DNA of 64,000 nt, from positions 342,325-406,324 of the forward strand of contig NZ_NCQY01000030.1 in NCBI RefSeq assembly GCF_002894645.1, read 5' to 3'. The position numbers and the translations under genes are program-made. The DNA is from Salinibacter altiplanensis. Lineage in GTDB: Bacteria > Bacteroidota > Rhodothermia > Rhodothermales > Salinibacteraceae. The notes below the pieces were generated by a model that worked only from the letters and a program-made list of their open reading frames with translations, had not been told where the DNA came from and did not search any database. Positions 1-9,532 of the stretch are shown piece after piece (the stretch's first letter is position 1; each line of letters begins with the position of its first letter).

Positions 1-246
1 ATGTGTCCGGGGTCCGGGCACTCTCTCTTCCCCAAAGTTTGCCGCTACGCCCCTCAGAACGACCGAGCCAGGCGCTCTGAAAGGCAGTGGTTTCGCCTGT
101 GCCGCACGAAAGGATGAAAAGGCCCCGTGTGCACGATCTCACAGCAAATTTGCCGGAAAAGTGCTGGCATTTGCTGTCCCCTACCCGCATCTTTGGTTTT
201 GCACAAGGTGTCCTCCCCTTTTTATCACTTGACTGCAAGCCGACCG
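1..246. other. Leading non-coding stretch
   Basis: No convincing gene is seen before purN. The frame of purN is open back to an ATG at 127, but the forty extra residues do not resemble the family. A clear promoter was not recognised. Confidence 0.5.
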
Positions 247-900
247 ATGCGTCTCGCTGTCTTTGCCTCCGGGGAAGGAACCAACTTTCAGGCCATCCTC
301 GACGCGGTCGGCGATGACCTTCTCCCGGCCCAGGTGACGTGTTGCATCAGCAACACCCAAGACGCCGGAGCGCTCCAGCGGGCGGAGCAGCACGACGTGC
401 CGACGGAGGTGATCCCACCTGCGTCCTTCGAGACCCCCACGGCCTTCGGTCAGTCCCTGCTTGACGCTTTGAAGGCACATGAGGTCACCTTCGTCGCCCT
501 CGCGGGGTATATGCAAAAGATTCCCCCGAATGTGGTCGACGCGTACCGGGGCTCCATGACGAACATTCATCCAGCCCTCCTTCCCGCCTTCGGCGGACAG
601 GGCATGTACGGAATGCACGTCCACCGCGCTGTGCTCAACTACGGCGTTCACTGGACCGGGGCCACCGTGCACCTCGTGGACGAAGAGTACGACCACGGGC
701 CCATTGTCCTCCAGGAACCAGTGCCGGTTTACACCGACGACACCCCCGATGTCCTCGCCGACCGGGTTCGCGAGGTGGAGCATCGCCTCTACCCGGAGGC
801 CCTGCGCCTCTTCGCCGAGGATCGGGTTCGCCACGACGGGCGCACCATTCGAATCGAAGATGCCACCGCTTCCCCCCGCTCCCCCTCAGACTCGGAATAA
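247..900 (+). CDS. purN: Phosphoribosylglycinamide formyltransferase
   Basis: Transfers a formyl group from 10-formyltetrahydrofolate to GAR, the third step of purine synthesis, in the cytoplasm. The 217-residue product opens with MRLAVFASGEGTNFQAI, the usual GAR-binding beginning. It then has the folate-binding NIHPALLPAFGG segment and HLVDEEYDHGPI, which carries the conserved Asp. The ATG at 247 is chosen because an ATG at 127 would add forty unrelated residues. It is followed 12 bases later by purH, so the two probably form one purine operon. Length fits the PurN family. Confidence 0.95.
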   Translation: MRLAVFASGEGTNFQAILDAVGDDLLPAQVTCCISNTQDAGALQRAEQHDVPTEVIPPASFETPTAFGQSLLDALKAHEVTFVALAGYMQKIPPNVVDAYRGSMTNIHPALLPAFGGQGMYGMHVHRAVLNYGVHWTGATVHLVDEEYDHGPIVLQEPVPVYTDDTPDVLADRVREVEHRLYPEALRLFAEDRVRHDGRTIRIEDATASPRSPSDSE

Positions 901-912
901 CCATTCCCCCGC

Positions 913-2499
913 ATGCCCACCGACGCCCCTACGCCTGTTCGCCGCGCCCTCCTCTCCGTCTACGACAAGACCGGCATCGCCGATTTCGCGCGGCGACTCC
1001 GTGCTCTCGACGTCGAGCTCATTTCCACCGGCGGCACCGCCGCGACGCTCCGGGATGCCGGCCTTGCGGTCACCGACGTGGCCGACGTGACGGGCGTGCC
1101 CGAGGTACTGGAGGGGCGCGTCAAGACCCTCCACCCGGCCATCCACGCCGGCATCCTCGCCCGCCGCTCGCGCACGGACGACCTGGCGGCGCTGGACGAA
1201 CACGACTATGCCCCCATCGACCTCGTCGTCGGCAACCTGTATCCCTTCTCCGAGGCAGTCCAGGACCCGGACGCCGACCCAGAGACGGTCATGGAATACG
1301 TCGACATCGGCGGCCCGACGATGCTGCGCGCCGCCGCCAAGAACCACTTCGACGTGGGCGTGGTCTCGGCGCCGGATCAGTACGCCGCCGTCGCCGACGA
1401 ACTGGAGCAAAACGACGCGCACCTGTCCGCCCCAACGCGCCAAACCCTCGCCGAAGCGGCCTTTGCCCACACGTCCGCCTACGATCAGACCATCGACGCG
1501 CACCTCTCTCGCCCCTCCGAGGCAGGCTCGGACACCGACTCCGGCCTTCAAGACACCTACAACGTCTCGCTTCCCCAAGCCCAGTCTCTTCGATACGGCG
1601 AGAACCCCCACCAGAACGGCGCTCTCTATGGGAACCCGTCCAAGTTCTACGAGAAGCTGCACGGCCGGGCGCTCTCCTACAACAACCTCCTCGATACGAG
1701 CAGTGCCCTCGCCCTCATCGACGAGTTTCGCGACGCGGGGCCGACCTGTGCCATTCTCAAACACACCAACCCTTGTGGCGTGGCTACCGCCAACACCCTT
1801 GAGGACGCGTGGCAGCAGGCCTTCGCCACCGACACCCAGTCTCCCTACGGGGGCATCGTCGTCGTGAACCGGCCCCTCGACCGGGCAACCGCAGAGGCGA
1901 TCGACGAGATCTTCACCGAGATCGTCATCGCACCGGCGTTCGAGTCCGGTGTGCTCGATTTTCTCACGGAGCAGGACCGGCGCCGCGTGGTTCGTGCCAA
2001 GCACCCCGCCCGCGACAGCGGCCGGCTGGACACGCGGTCCGTTCTGGGCGGCGCGCTGGTACAGACGCGTGATCCTGCCCTCCCATCGGCCGCCGATGCC
2101 CGGGAGGAATGGGACGTGCCCACTGCCCGCCCCCCCTCCGACGACGAACGCACCGACCTCGACTTCGCCTGGCGCGTGGCCAAGCACGTCAAGAGCAACG
2201 CCATCGTCTACGCCCGCGACCGGGCCACCCTCGGCATCGGCGCCGGACAGATGAGCCGCATTGATGCCTCCGAACTCGCGGTCTTTAAGGCCGGCAAGTC
2301 GGAACTTGACCTTACCGGTTCCGTGGTAGCGTCGGACGCGTTTTTTCCGTTCGCCGACGGCCTTGAAGCCGCCGCGAGCGAGGGGGCCTGCGCGGCCATC
2401 CAGCCGGGAGGGTCCATTCGCGACGACGAGGTGATTGAGGCCGCCGACGCCCACGACGTGGCCATGGTACTGACCGGACAGCGTCACTTCCGGCACTAG
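913..2499 (+). CDS. purH: Bifunctional AICAR transformylase / IMP cyclohydrolase
   Basis: Catalyses the last two steps to IMP. The N-terminal MGS-like cyclohydrolase domain shows SVYDKTGI near residue 15 and [12 protein letters not shown]. The C-terminal transformylase domain shows LRYGENPHQ, the catalytic KHTNPCGVA motif, [10 protein letters not shown], and [11 protein letters not shown] near the end. It ends in LTGQRHFRH, a typical PurH C-terminus. At 528 residues it matches the family (about 510-530). It lies directly behind purN and is likely co-transcribed with it. Confidence 0.97.
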   Translation: MPTDAPTPVRRALLSVYDKTGIADFARRLRALDVELISTGGTAATLRDAGLAVTDVADVTGVPEVLEGRVKTLHPAIHAGILARRSRTDDLAALDEHDYAPIDLVVGNLYPFSEAVQDPDADPETVMEYVDIGGPTMLRAAAKNHFDVGVVSAPDQYAAVADELEQNDAHLSAPTRQTLAEAAFAHTSAYDQTIDAHLSRPSEAGSDTDSGLQDTYNVSLPQAQSLRYGENPHQNGALYGNPSKFYEKLHGRALSYNNLLDTSSALALIDEFRDAGPTCAILKHTNPCGVATANTLEDAWQQAFATDTQSPYGGIVVVNRPLDRATAEAIDEIFTEIVIAPAFESGVLDFLTEQDRRRVVRAKHPARDSGRLDTRSVLGGALVQTRDPALPSAADAREEWDVPTARPPSDDERTDLDFAWRVAKHVKSNAIVYARDRATLGIGAGQMSRIDASELAVFKAGKSELDLTGSVVASDAFFPFADGLEAAASEGACAAIQPGGSIRDDEVIEAADAHDVAMVLTGQRHFRH

Positions 2500-2518
2500 G
2501 CCGGCCCCGATGACCAGC

Positions 2519-2540
2519 CCCGACAAACGGCCCTGTCGGG
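2519..2540 (+). terminator. Terminator-like hairpin after purH
   Basis: Seven-base perfect arms CCCGACA and TGTCGGG around an eight-base loop, 20 bases after the purH stop. There is no following T-run, so termination here is a weak inference. It could equally be a chance hairpin in GC-rich DNA. Confidence 0.3.
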
Positions 2541-2674
2541 CCGACCGTCAGCGAGCAGCATGGCTCGTCCATCGGCCCCGGCTTCCTCCTCCCCACCGTC
2601 CCCATTCCACCGGTTGGCCGGCCCGTAGCCTCTCTTCGGCGCCGCCGGTCCTCATCCTCCGCACAGAACGATTG

Positions 2675-3682
2675 ATGTTTTTCAACCTCTCTCAGGACGT
2701 CGCCATCGACCTCGGGACGGCAAATACCCTCGTCTACATCCGCGGCGAGGGCATTGTCCTCAACGAGCCGAGCATTGTCGTGGTCGACTCCGACACCGAC
2801 GAGGTACGGGAGATCGGTCACGAGGCCCTGCAGATGCACGAGCGCACCCACCAGGACATCGAGACCATCTGGCCGCTGCGGGACGGGGTCATCGCCGACT
2901 TCAAGGTCGCCGAGGAGATGATCCAGGGCCTCCTCCAAAAAGTGAAGGGCAACTGGCTCACCTCCATTCGGAGCATGGTCGTGTGCGTCCCAAGCGGCAT
3001 CACGGAGGTTGAGAAGCGCGCCGTGCGCGATTCCGCCGAGCACGCCGGGGCCCGAACGGTCAACCTCGTGTCCGAGCCCATGGCGGCGGCCATCGGCATC
3101 GGGCTCGACATTCAGGAGGCCGTGGGCAACATGGTCGTGGACATCGGGGGGGGAACGACTGAAATCGCCGTCATCGCCCTCTCCGGCATCGTCCTGGACG
3201 AGTCGCTCCGCGTCGGCGGGGCCGAGCTCGACAAGGCGATTGTGCAGTACTTCAAGCGCAACCACAATCTCCTCATCGGCTCCCGGACCGCCGAACGCAT
3301 CAAGTGTGAGGTCGGCAGCGCGATTGAGCTGGACACGGAGCTGGACCTGTCGGTGAAGGGGCGCGATCTCGTGAGCGGGATTCCCAAGGTGCGTACCATC
3401 TCGTCGGTCAACGTGCGCGAGGCTCTTCACGACAATCTTGAGCAGATCAGCGCGGCCGTCCTGCGTACGCTGGAGCGCACACCCCCGGAGCTCGGCGCGG
3501 ACGTGCTGGAGCGGGGCATCATGATGACCGGCGGGGGGGCCCTCCTGGAAGGCATTGATCAGATGCTCCGCGACCGCGTGGAGCTTCCCGTGTACGTGGC
3601 CGAAGACCCTTTGAAAGCGGTGGTCCGGGGCACCGGCGAGGTGCTGGAGAACCTGGAAAACTACGAGCGCGTGCTCACCTGA
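2675..3682 (+). CDS. mreB: Rod shape-determining actin homologue MreB
   Basis: Bacterial actin that polymerises under the membrane and guides the elongation machinery. The 335-residue product has phosphate-1 motif DLGTANTLVY at residues 11-20, the connecting region WPLRDGVIADF, phosphate-2 motif DIGGGTTEIAV and adenosine motif MTGGGALLEG. The frame is open back to 2510, but family alignment puts the start at MFFNLSQDVAIDLG. mreC follows 56 bases downstream. A mreD gene, the usual third member, is not found here. Confidence 0.96.
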   Translation: MFFNLSQDVAIDLGTANTLVYIRGEGIVLNEPSIVVVDSDTDEVREIGHEALQMHERTHQDIETIWPLRDGVIADFKVAEEMIQGLLQKVKGNWLTSIRSMVVCVPSGITEVEKRAVRDSAEHAGARTVNLVSEPMAAAIGIGLDIQEAVGNMVVDIGGGTTEIAVIALSGIVLDESLRVGGAELDKAIVQYFKRNHNLLIGSRTAERIKCEVGSAIELDTELDLSVKGRDLVSGIPKVRTISSVNVREALHDNLEQISAAVLRTLERTPPELGADVLERGIMMTGGGALLEGIDQMLRDRVELPVYVAEDPLKAVVRGTGEVLENLENYERVLT

Positions 3683-3738
3683 AGCGGCAGAACGCGTTCC
3701 GTTGGTCATTCCTTCGGACCTGATGCTGCCTGTCCCCC

Positions 3739-4560
3739 ATGGCGTCTCAGAATCGCCCCACCGACTGGCTTCTTCTGAGCGCCGTTCTTCTGGTGGCGGG
3801 GGCCCTCATGCTCACTCAAAACCAGCCGCTGGTCCGCACCCTGCGGGCACAGGCGATGGGATGGACCGCTCAGGTCGAGAGCACCTTCGCCTGGGTGGGC
3901 CGCTACCTCCGGGTCCTCGAACGGAACAACGAGCTGCGGCGCGAAAACATTCAGCTCTCTAGCCAGGTCGCCCGCACTCGCGACGTGCGCCAGCGCAACG
4001 ACGAACTGCGGCGCCTGCTCGACCTCACGGACACCACCGACGCTCCCCTCCGTCCCGCCCGCATCGTCACGAAGGACATCTTTCAGAAGGAAAACTTTCT
4101 CATCCTCGATGTCGGCACCGCCGACGGCGTCGCCGAGGGCATGCCGGTCGTCCACGAGCAGGGCATTGTGGGCACTGTCGTCCTGACGAACGAACACTAC
4201 GCCCGGGTCATGCCCTTCCTTAACACGGACTTCCGGGTGCCGGGCACGATCCTTCCGCTTCGGGCCGAGGGAATCGTCCGCTGGGGCGGCGAACGCCTCG
4301 ACCGCCTCCAGCTCGACCACGTCGTCAAGACCGAGCCCGTAGAGGCGGGCCAACGTGTCGTCACCAGCGGCCACAGCAGCACCTTCCCCCCTGGCCGCCG
4401 CATCGGAACCGTCGACTCCGTGGCCGCTCCCACCGGCCGAAGCGAACTCGACATTTCTCTCCGTCCCGCCGTGCCCCTCTACGAGATCAGCCACGCGGTC
4501 GTCATTCTGCGGGAATCGCCCCCCCAGCAACGGGCGCTCCAAGAGCCGTCTGCACGCTAA
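3739..4560 (+). CDS. mreC: Rod shape-determining protein MreC
   Basis: Periplasmic scaffold linking MreB to the peptidoglycan elongation complex. The 273-residue protein has one N-terminal membrane segment (about residues 10-27), a charged coiled-coil stretch (about 60-95, rich in ELRR and RQRNDELRR), then the paired beta-barrel MreC domain. In that domain DVGTADGVAEGMPV and RVVTSGHSSTFPPG are recognisable. It lies downstream of mreB on the same strand, as in most bacteria. The next gene is hslV rather than mreD. Confidence 0.93.
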   Translation: MASQNRPTDWLLLSAVLLVAGALMLTQNQPLVRTLRAQAMGWTAQVESTFAWVGRYLRVLERNNELRRENIQLSSQVARTRDVRQRNDELRRLLDLTDTTDAPLRPARIVTKDIFQKENFLILDVGTADGVAEGMPVVHEQGIVGTVVLTNEHYARVMPFLNTDFRVPGTILPLRAEGIVRWGGERLDRLQLDHVVKTEPVEAGQRVVTSGHSSTFPPGRRIGTVDSVAAPTGRSELDISLRPAVPLYEISHAVVILRESPPQQRALQEPSAR

Positions 4561-4613
4561 CACCGCCCTTCCCGGCGACGGACAGAAGAGTGTGCGTTCG
4601 TCGCCCCCCACCG

Positions 4614-4626
4614 GCTAAAGTTTAGC
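4614..4626. repeat. 13-bp palindrome upstream of hslV
   Basis: GCTAAA and TTTAGC separated by one base. It lies about 140 bases before the chosen hslV start and could be an operator, or a weak hairpin after mreC. It does not match CIRCE. Confidence 0.3.
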
Positions 4627-4765
4627 GAAAAACGTGGCTCATGGTGTTCAGGCCAGTCAGTCTCGAACCGCTTCCCGCGCAGGGCATATAGGTACGGTGC
4701 AGAAGTTTTCCTGCGTGTCACCTAGCAGAATGCGCCCGTTCTCCCTGATGTCCCCCTCCTCGTAC

Positions 4766-5329
4766 ATGACTGCCGACACCGACTCCCCCCACGCAACGAC
4801 CGTCCTTGGCGTCCGCCACAACGGACAAATTGCCCTCGGATCGGACGGCCAAGCCACCATGAACGAAACGGTCGTCAAGCACGAGGCCGAGAAGGTTCGC
4901 TCGCTGTACGACGGGGACATTCTGGCCGGGTTCGCCGGGTCCACCGCCGACGCGTTTACCTTGTTCGAGCGCTTCGAAGAAAAGCTTCAGGAATACGGCG
5001 GCAACGTGGCCCGGGCGGCCGTGGAGCTGGCGAAGGAGTGGCGCACCGACAAGTACCTCCGCCGCCTCGAAGCCCTGCTGGCCGTCGCCTCGCCGCGAGA
5101 GTTACTGCTAATCAGCGGCGCCGGCGACGTGATCGAGCCCGACGACGACATTCTTGCCATCGGCTCCGGCGGCTCGTTTGCCCTGGCCGCAAGCCGCGCC
5201 CTTCTTCAGAACGCAGAGGGGCTCTCTGCCCGCGAGGTCGTCGAGAACGGCCTCTCAATCGCCGCGGACATTTGTATCTACACGAATCATAACCGGACCA
5301 TCCGCGACATTCAGGCGGAATCGGAGTAG
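4766..5329 (+). CDS. hslV: ATP-dependent protease peptidase subunit HslV (ClpQ)
   Basis: Proteolytic subunit of the HslUV (ClpYQ) protease, a threonine N-terminal hydrolase. The core starts at [22 protein letters not shown], where the first Thr of TTVLGV aligns with catalytic Thr1, and continues with the glycine motif [14 protein letters not shown] and conserved [20 protein letters not shown]. With the ATG at 4766 the product has 187 residues and a ten-residue propeptide before Thr1. ATGs at 4748 and 4634 are alternatives that only lengthen this leader. Most HslV proteins carry just an initiator Met there. The partner hslU lies one gene downstream. Confidence 0.93.
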   Translation: MTADTDSPHATTVLGVRHNGQIALGSDGQATMNETVVKHEAEKVRSLYDGDILAGFAGSTADAFTLFERFEEKLQEYGGNVARAAVELAKEWRTDKYLRRLEALLAVASPRELLLISGAGDVIEPDDDILAIGSGGSFALAASRALLQNAEGLSAREVVENGLSIAADICIYTNHNRTIRDIQAESE

Positions 5330-5435
5330 CTGCGAGCACTCCCCCATTTGATTCCTCGGGGCTCCACGGACAAATGCTTCCCCCGGACGGAGGATTTCAC
5401 GTTACATTGCCCTATATTCAGGACACACTCATTCT

Positions 5436-6494
5436 ATGTCCTACGATTCCCCAGCCGATGGCGAGCCGCCCCGACGGGCCGCCATGTACGTCGACTACGA
5501 CAACCTCTACACCATCCTGAGGTCTCAGAGCGAACGGGACCGGTCGACCAGTGCGTACGCGGAGGAGATCTTCGAAGAAGTCCGACGATACCTGGAGGAA
5601 GGAGACGACACCCCCACCATCCAGGGCCGTGCGTACGGCACCTTCGACACCCTGCCTGACGGCAACGACACACAGATTCCTTCGGCCCTGCACCGGAAGG
5701 GCATCACCCCGGTCCACGTCTCCGCAGGAATGCAGGACAACACCTCGGAGATTCGCCTTACCCTTGACGTGACCCAGGCCCTGACGCGCCGACCGAATGT
5801 CCAGACGGTGGTGATCGTCACGGGAAACCGCCCGTACCTCCCCCTCGTCCGCTGGATTCGGGAGCAGGGCTGTCGCCCGCTGGTGGCCGCCGTCAATCCG
5901 CCGCAGACGGCCGACACCCCCTCGTTCGTCGAAGACAGCCGGTATCTCGACGCCCGCAATCTTCTCAGCGAAGAGTCGCGGGAGGATCTGCTGGCGAACG
6001 CCCCCACCGGTGGGGCCACTTACACCCGCGCCCAGGCGCCCGACGCCCCGCCCCCCCAGCAGTTTCAGTCGCTCGATAACCCTGCAGCTCAGCGGGCCAT
6101 CAAGATTACGGAGAAGCACTTTGGACAGTACGACGAGGTGTACCTGACTCCCCTGCTCCGCAAGCTTTCCGACATCATGGGGCCGGACGAGGACCCCAAG
6201 TCCCTCGTGAGCGAACTGGAGGCGGCCGGGGCCGCACGCCTCGAAAAACGGAACGGCTACCCCTACAACTACACCGTTCTCATTGTGAACGACGAGCACC
6301 CCAGCGTCCAGGAGCTCCACGAGACGGTCGGCCGCTCCTCGACTTCGTCCCCTTCCCCATCCTCGGGCGGCGACGGGGACAAATCCGCCGACGCGTACGA
6401 CATGGACGAGGCCATCCAGTCCCCCACGGCCCCTGCCTCCGCCGTCGCGTCGGAGAACGAAGACGAGGCGTCCTCCCGCACGGACGAGGACTGA
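5436..6494 (+). CDS. NYN-domain protein with probable OST-HTH domain
   Basis: 352 residues. The N-terminal half resembles the NYN (PIN-like) RNase fold: [14 protein letters not shown] carries the first conserved Asp pair, and later [22 protein letters not shown] matches the LabA-type motif with a conserved strand and polar cluster. A second region (about 205-285, starting [12 protein letters not shown] and containing [13 protein letters not shown] and [15 protein letters not shown]) resembles an OST-HTH/LOTUS winged helix that may bind RNA. The C-terminal tail is acidic and low-complexity. It sits between hslV and hslU on the same strand, 106 and 59 bases away. RNA cleavage is inferred from family resemblance only. 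Confidence 0.75.
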   Translation: MSYDSPADGEPPRRAAMYVDYDNLYTILRSQSERDRSTSAYAEEIFEEVRRYLEEGDDTPTIQGRAYGTFDTLPDGNDTQIPSALHRKGITPVHVSAGMQDNTSEIRLTLDVTQALTRRPNVQTVVIVTGNRPYLPLVRWIREQGCRPLVAAVNPPQTADTPSFVEDSRYLDARNLLSEESREDLLANAPTGGATYTRAQAPDAPPPQQFQSLDNPAAQRAIKITEKHFGQYDEVYLTPLLRKLSDIMGPDEDPKSLVSELEAAGAARLEKRNGYPYNYTVLIVNDEHPSVQELHETVGRSSTSSPSPSSGGDGDKSADAYDMDEAIQSPTAPASAVASENEDEASSRTDED

Positions 6495-6553
6495 GACGGT
6501 CTGTCTCCTGCCCCCCTTTGCACCCTTTCGATCACCGCCGATTCCGATTCTGT

Positions 6554-7999
6554 ATGTCCGACGTCACCCAGCACGTTGAAGACCTCACGCCCCGTCAGAT
6601 TGTCGACGAGCTCGACAAGTACATCATCGGGCAGGACGACGCCAAGAAGAACGTGGCGATTGCCCTCCGCAACCGTTGGCGCCGCCAGAACGCGCCGAAG
6701 GACATGCGGGACGAGATCGTCCCGAACAACATCATCATGATCGGGCCCACCGGCGTGGGAAAGACCGAGATCGCCCGCCGGCTGGCCCGCCTCGCCCGGG
6801 CCCCGTTTATCAAGGTGGAGGCCTCCAAGTTCACCGAGGTCGGCTACGTGGGGCGCGACGTGGACAGCATGATTCGCGACCTTACCGACATCGCGGTCAA
6901 CATGGTGGAGAAGGAGCACAAGGAAGCGGTGCAGGACCGGGCCCGGGAGCTGGCCGAGAAGCGCATCCTGGACATTCTCATTCCCCCCGACGACGACACA
7001 GCGGCCCAGGCCGACAACGGGACGTCCGACGGGCCGGACCTTGCGGTGCGCGAGCCGGACGACGCCGAGTCTGAAGACGACTCCACGAGCCTCCGGGAAC
7101 GCACCCGTGAAAAGTTTCGGGACAAGCTGGAGCGGGGCGACCTCGACGACCGGGAGATCGAGATTGAGGTAACGTCCGACTCGCAGTCGATGATGCAGAT
7201 GTTCGGCCCCATGGGCATGGAGGAAATGGGCGTCAACCTGGAGGAGCTCTTTGGCAACCTCGCAGGCGGCCAGAAGCGAAAGACGCGGCGCGTGACCGTG
7301 GAGGAGGCCCGCGAGATCCTCACGCAGGAGGAGGCCCAGAAGCTGATCGACATGGACCAGGTAAAGGAAGATGCCCTGGAGCGGGTACAGCAGGCCGGGA
7401 TCGTGTTCGTCGACGAGATCGACAAGGTGGCCTCCGGCACTCGAACCCGCGACGAGGGCGGCCAGGGCGCCGGCGTGTCGCGCCAGGGCGTACAGCGGGA
7501 CCTCCTTCCTATTGTGGAAGGCTCCACCGTAACCACAAAGCACGGCATGGTCGAGACCGACCACATTCTCTTCGTCGCCAGTGGGGCCTTCCACGCCTCC
7601 AAGCCCAGCGACCTCATCCCCGAACTGCAGGGCCGGTTCCCCATCCGCGTGGAACTCAACAACCTCGACGAGGACGACTTCTACGAGATCCTCACGAAAC
7701 CCAAGAACGCGCTCGTCAAGCAGTACCGGGCCCTCTTCCGCTCCGAGGACGTGACAATCGAATTCGAGAAGGAAGGGGTGAGCGAGCTTGCACGAATCGC
7801 CGCCGAAGTGAACGCCGACGTGGAAAACATCGGCGCGCGACGCCTCCACACGGTGCTGACGACGCTTCTGGAGGACCTTCTCTTCGACGTCCCCGAGGAA
7901 ATTCCGGCCGGCTCCAAGATCACCATCGACGCCGATAAGGTGCGCGACCGTCTGAGCTCGATCGCGTCGAGCCGGGACCTCAGTCAGTACATCCTTTGA
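6554..7999 (+). CDS. hslU: ATP-dependent protease ATPase subunit HslU (ClpY)
   Basis: AAA+ unfoldase that feeds substrates to HslV. The 481-residue product starts [21 protein letters not shown] and has [22 protein letters not shown], Walker [16 protein letters not shown], the pore motif region [14 protein letters not shown], an extended I-domain rich in Asp and Glu (about 140-260), and Walker [12 protein letters not shown]. It ends RDLSQYIL, the type of tail that docks into HslV. An ATG at 6518 would add twelve unrelated residues. The stop codon touches the edge of a decayed insertion element. Confidence 0.96.
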   Translation: MSDVTQHVEDLTPRQIVDELDKYIIGQDDAKKNVAIALRNRWRRQNAPKDMRDEIVPNNIIMIGPTGVGKTEIARRLARLARAPFIKVEASKFTEVGYVGRDVDSMIRDLTDIAVNMVEKEHKEAVQDRARELAEKRILDILIPPDDDTAAQADNGTSDGPDLAVREPDDAESEDDSTSLRERTREKFRDKLERGDLDDREIEIEVTSDSQSMMQMFGPMGMEEMGVNLEELFGNLAGGQKRKTRRVTVEEAREILTQEEAQKLIDMDQVKEDALERVQQAGIVFVDEIDKVASGTRTRDEGGQGAGVSRQGVQRDLLPIVEGSTVTTKHGMVETDHILFVASGAFHASKPSDLIPELQGRFPIRVELNNLDEDDFYEILTKPKNALVKQYRALFRSEDVTIEFEKEGVSELARIAAEVNADVENIGARRLHTVLTTLLEDLLFDVPEEIPAGSKITIDADKVRDRLSSIASSRDLSQYIL

Positions 8000-8002
8000 C
8001 TT

Positions 8003-8025
8003 CTCCCCCGGTTGAAGCCGGGAGA
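8003..8025 (-). repeat. Subterminal hairpin of the IS605-type end
   Basis: CCCGG (8007-8011) pairs with CCGGG (8018-8022) around TTGAAG. The stem extends to CTCC/GGAG if two bases bulge. It lies four bases after the hslU stop, so it may also serve as an hslU terminator. Confidence 0.55.
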
Positions 8026-8179
8026 TTCTTCACGGGCTTCTCTGCCCTCGTCCCACGACGGGTCTACGTCCCTGCCTCTGGGCCTGTCGGTCCTCAGAGG
8101 TCTTGTGCGAACCCGCCGGGTTATACCAGTTGCGAGGGATCACCATGCACCGGATGGCTCTGGGACGTCTCGGAAGGCC

Positions 8180-8203
8180 CGTCGCGAGGCGCGCCTCGCG
8201 ACG
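8180..8203. repeat. 24-bp perfect palindrome
   Basis: Every base from 8180 to 8203 pairs with its mirror partner. The centre is GGCGCGCC and each flank holds TCGCGA. It lies inside the presumed element relic. No protein-binding family was recognised for it. Confidence 0.8.
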
Positions 8204-8340
8204 TTCTCTTCCCGTATCATTCACACGAATGTGCACAATGACCGTCGGCATTTGGTATTACACCATTGCGGTCTGCACCACATGTGCGGTCGATGCCGCC
8301 CTCCGGTGGGCGAGGCCATCTCGCCAGCTACTCGGATCCC

Positions 8341-8374
8341 GAACCTGTCGCTTCTGTGAACCTGTCGCTTCTGT
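8341..8374. repeat. Tandem duplication of 17 bp
   Basis: GAACCTGTCGCTTCTGT occurs twice head to tail (8341-8357 and 8358-8374) without mismatch. Its first half reappears inverted at 8572-8580 (CGACAGGTT). Confidence 0.85.
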
Positions 8375-8611
8375 ACCTGAAGGCGTTGGTACGCCCACTC
8401 CTTCGAGCGAGCCTGCCCAGGCGAAAGCTCAGGGCACAGACGCTTAGAGCGCGGTCGAGAGGCACAGTCGAGAGGGGTTGCCTCCGCATTGCCGCTTGCC
8501 CCACAAAGCGCCAGGCACGCCCGCGAACAATGAAATCCTTTCGTTTCACTCAGCAAGAAGAGTCCCGCCACCGACAGGTTCATGTCTCGGCCAAAGCACG
8601 GGACGGGACCT

Positions 8612-9532
8612 TTACATCTCTTCTCGCGCTCTACTCAATACCGTAAGCACCGGGCAGTGCACGTGTCGAATCACCTTCTCGGCCACGCTGCCGAGCAGAA
8701 ATCGATCGAGCCCGGTACGGCCGTGGGTTGACATGGCCACAAGATCAATGGACTCAGCATCTACGAATTCCGCGATGGATGGAGCCGCATTTCCCACAAT
8801 CACGTGCGGTCGGGTCTCTTGCTCCGGCCCGCCGGTCTCGGCGAGGAAGGTGTCCAGATGGTCCATCATCTTCTGCTCGATCTCCGGCTCCATGTCGTAG
8901 ATGGACTGCACCCCGCTCGTGTAGAAGGCCGGCTGGACGCGCTCGGGCACAACGTGAAGGACATCGATTGTAGCGTCGTACAGGGCCGACCAGGCTTTTG
9001 CGGTGCGGAGGGCCTTGCGAGACGGGTCAGAAAAATCAACAGGAACGAGGATCCGGTCGACGGCCCACGTGGAAAACGCTGAGGGATCGTCGGCGTGGCC
9101 ACGGATGGTCAGCACCGGCTGCTCGGCCCGGCGCACCACCTCCTCGGCCACGCTGCCCATCAAGATGCGACTCGGTCCGCGGCGCCCATGCGTGCCGAGC
9201 AGGATGAGATCCATTCCGGCCTCCGCCGCGTAGTTTACAATTGCGGGGCCGGCAGACACGTCGCGGCGCACCACGTTTTTAACAGTCACCGCATTGAGGG
9301 CATCGGCCGAGAGGGGACCTTCCTGTTGCACCTCGTCGCGAAGCCGCGAGAGCTCCTCGTTCGGCAAGCGCCCCCTCTCCGCGTCCGGGTCGGGGGCTTC
9401 GTGCAGGACCTCGGCGTGGAAGACGTGAAGTGTCGCCCCCGTCCGGGCGGCCAGATCCAAGGCGTGGCGAATGGCGCGGGCGGACACCGGTGAATGATCG
9501 TGGGCGACAAGCAGGTCGTCAATGTCGAGCAT
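8612..9532 (-). CDS. Tandem universal stress protein (UspA family)
   Basis: 306 residues with two UspA domains in series. Each domain ends in the nucleotide-binding G-2x-G-9x-G(S/T) signature: GTHGRRGPSRILMGSVAEEV near the middle and STHGRTGLDRFLLGSVAEKV near the C-terminus. Both are followed by a typical PVLT strand, and the presence of the signature suggests ATP-binding members. The start at 9532 (MLDIDDLLVAHDHSPVS) is chosen because upstream residues in the open frame are not Usp-like. The gene stands alone, with the decayed element downstream and a 188-base gap to the methyltransferase upstream. Confidence 0.92.
   Translation of the reverse strand: MLDIDDLLVAHDHSPVSARAIRHALDLAARTGATLHVFHAEVLHEAPDPDAERGRLPNEELSRLRDEVQQEGPLSADALNAVTVKNVVRRDVSAGPAIVNYAAEAGMDLILLGTHGRRGPSRILMGSVAEEVVRRAEQPVLTIRGHADDPSAFSTWAVDRILVPVDFSDPSRKALRTAKAWSALYDATIDVLHVVPERVQPAFYTSGVQSIYDMEPEIEQKMMDHLDTFLAETGGPEQETRPHVIVGNAAPSIAEFVDAESIDLVAMSTHGRTGLDRFLLGSVAEKVIRHVHCPVLTVLSRAREEM

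Larger units (their letters stand above)
8000..8611 (-). mobile_element. Decayed IS200/IS605-type (tnpB) element, right end and omegaRNA-like relic
   Basis: This 612-base stretch has no intact gene. Read on the minus strand its end resembles the 3' end of tnpB elements: a structured GC-rich run, then AGAAGCCCGTGAAGAATC, a stem-loop (8003-8025), and GAAGTCAAAGG. The last contains a TCAA-type right-end cleavage motif that runs into the hslU stop codon. Short minus-strand frames around 8030-8583 are too degraded to recognise as TnpB. The outer boundary at about 8600 is a guess. Assignment rests on remembered architecture, not on a database match. Confidence 0.45.

Noticed and set aside
886-2526. 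Long open frame antisense to purH, and similar ones antisense to hslU (6269-7849) and mreB (2312-3709)
   Set aside because: No family motif, Gly/Val/Arg-rich composition typical of reading the complement of GC-rich coding DNA.
8103-8583. Possible short proteins on both strands between hslU and the Usp gene
   Set aside because: No motif and inconsistent frames; better explained as a degraded element.
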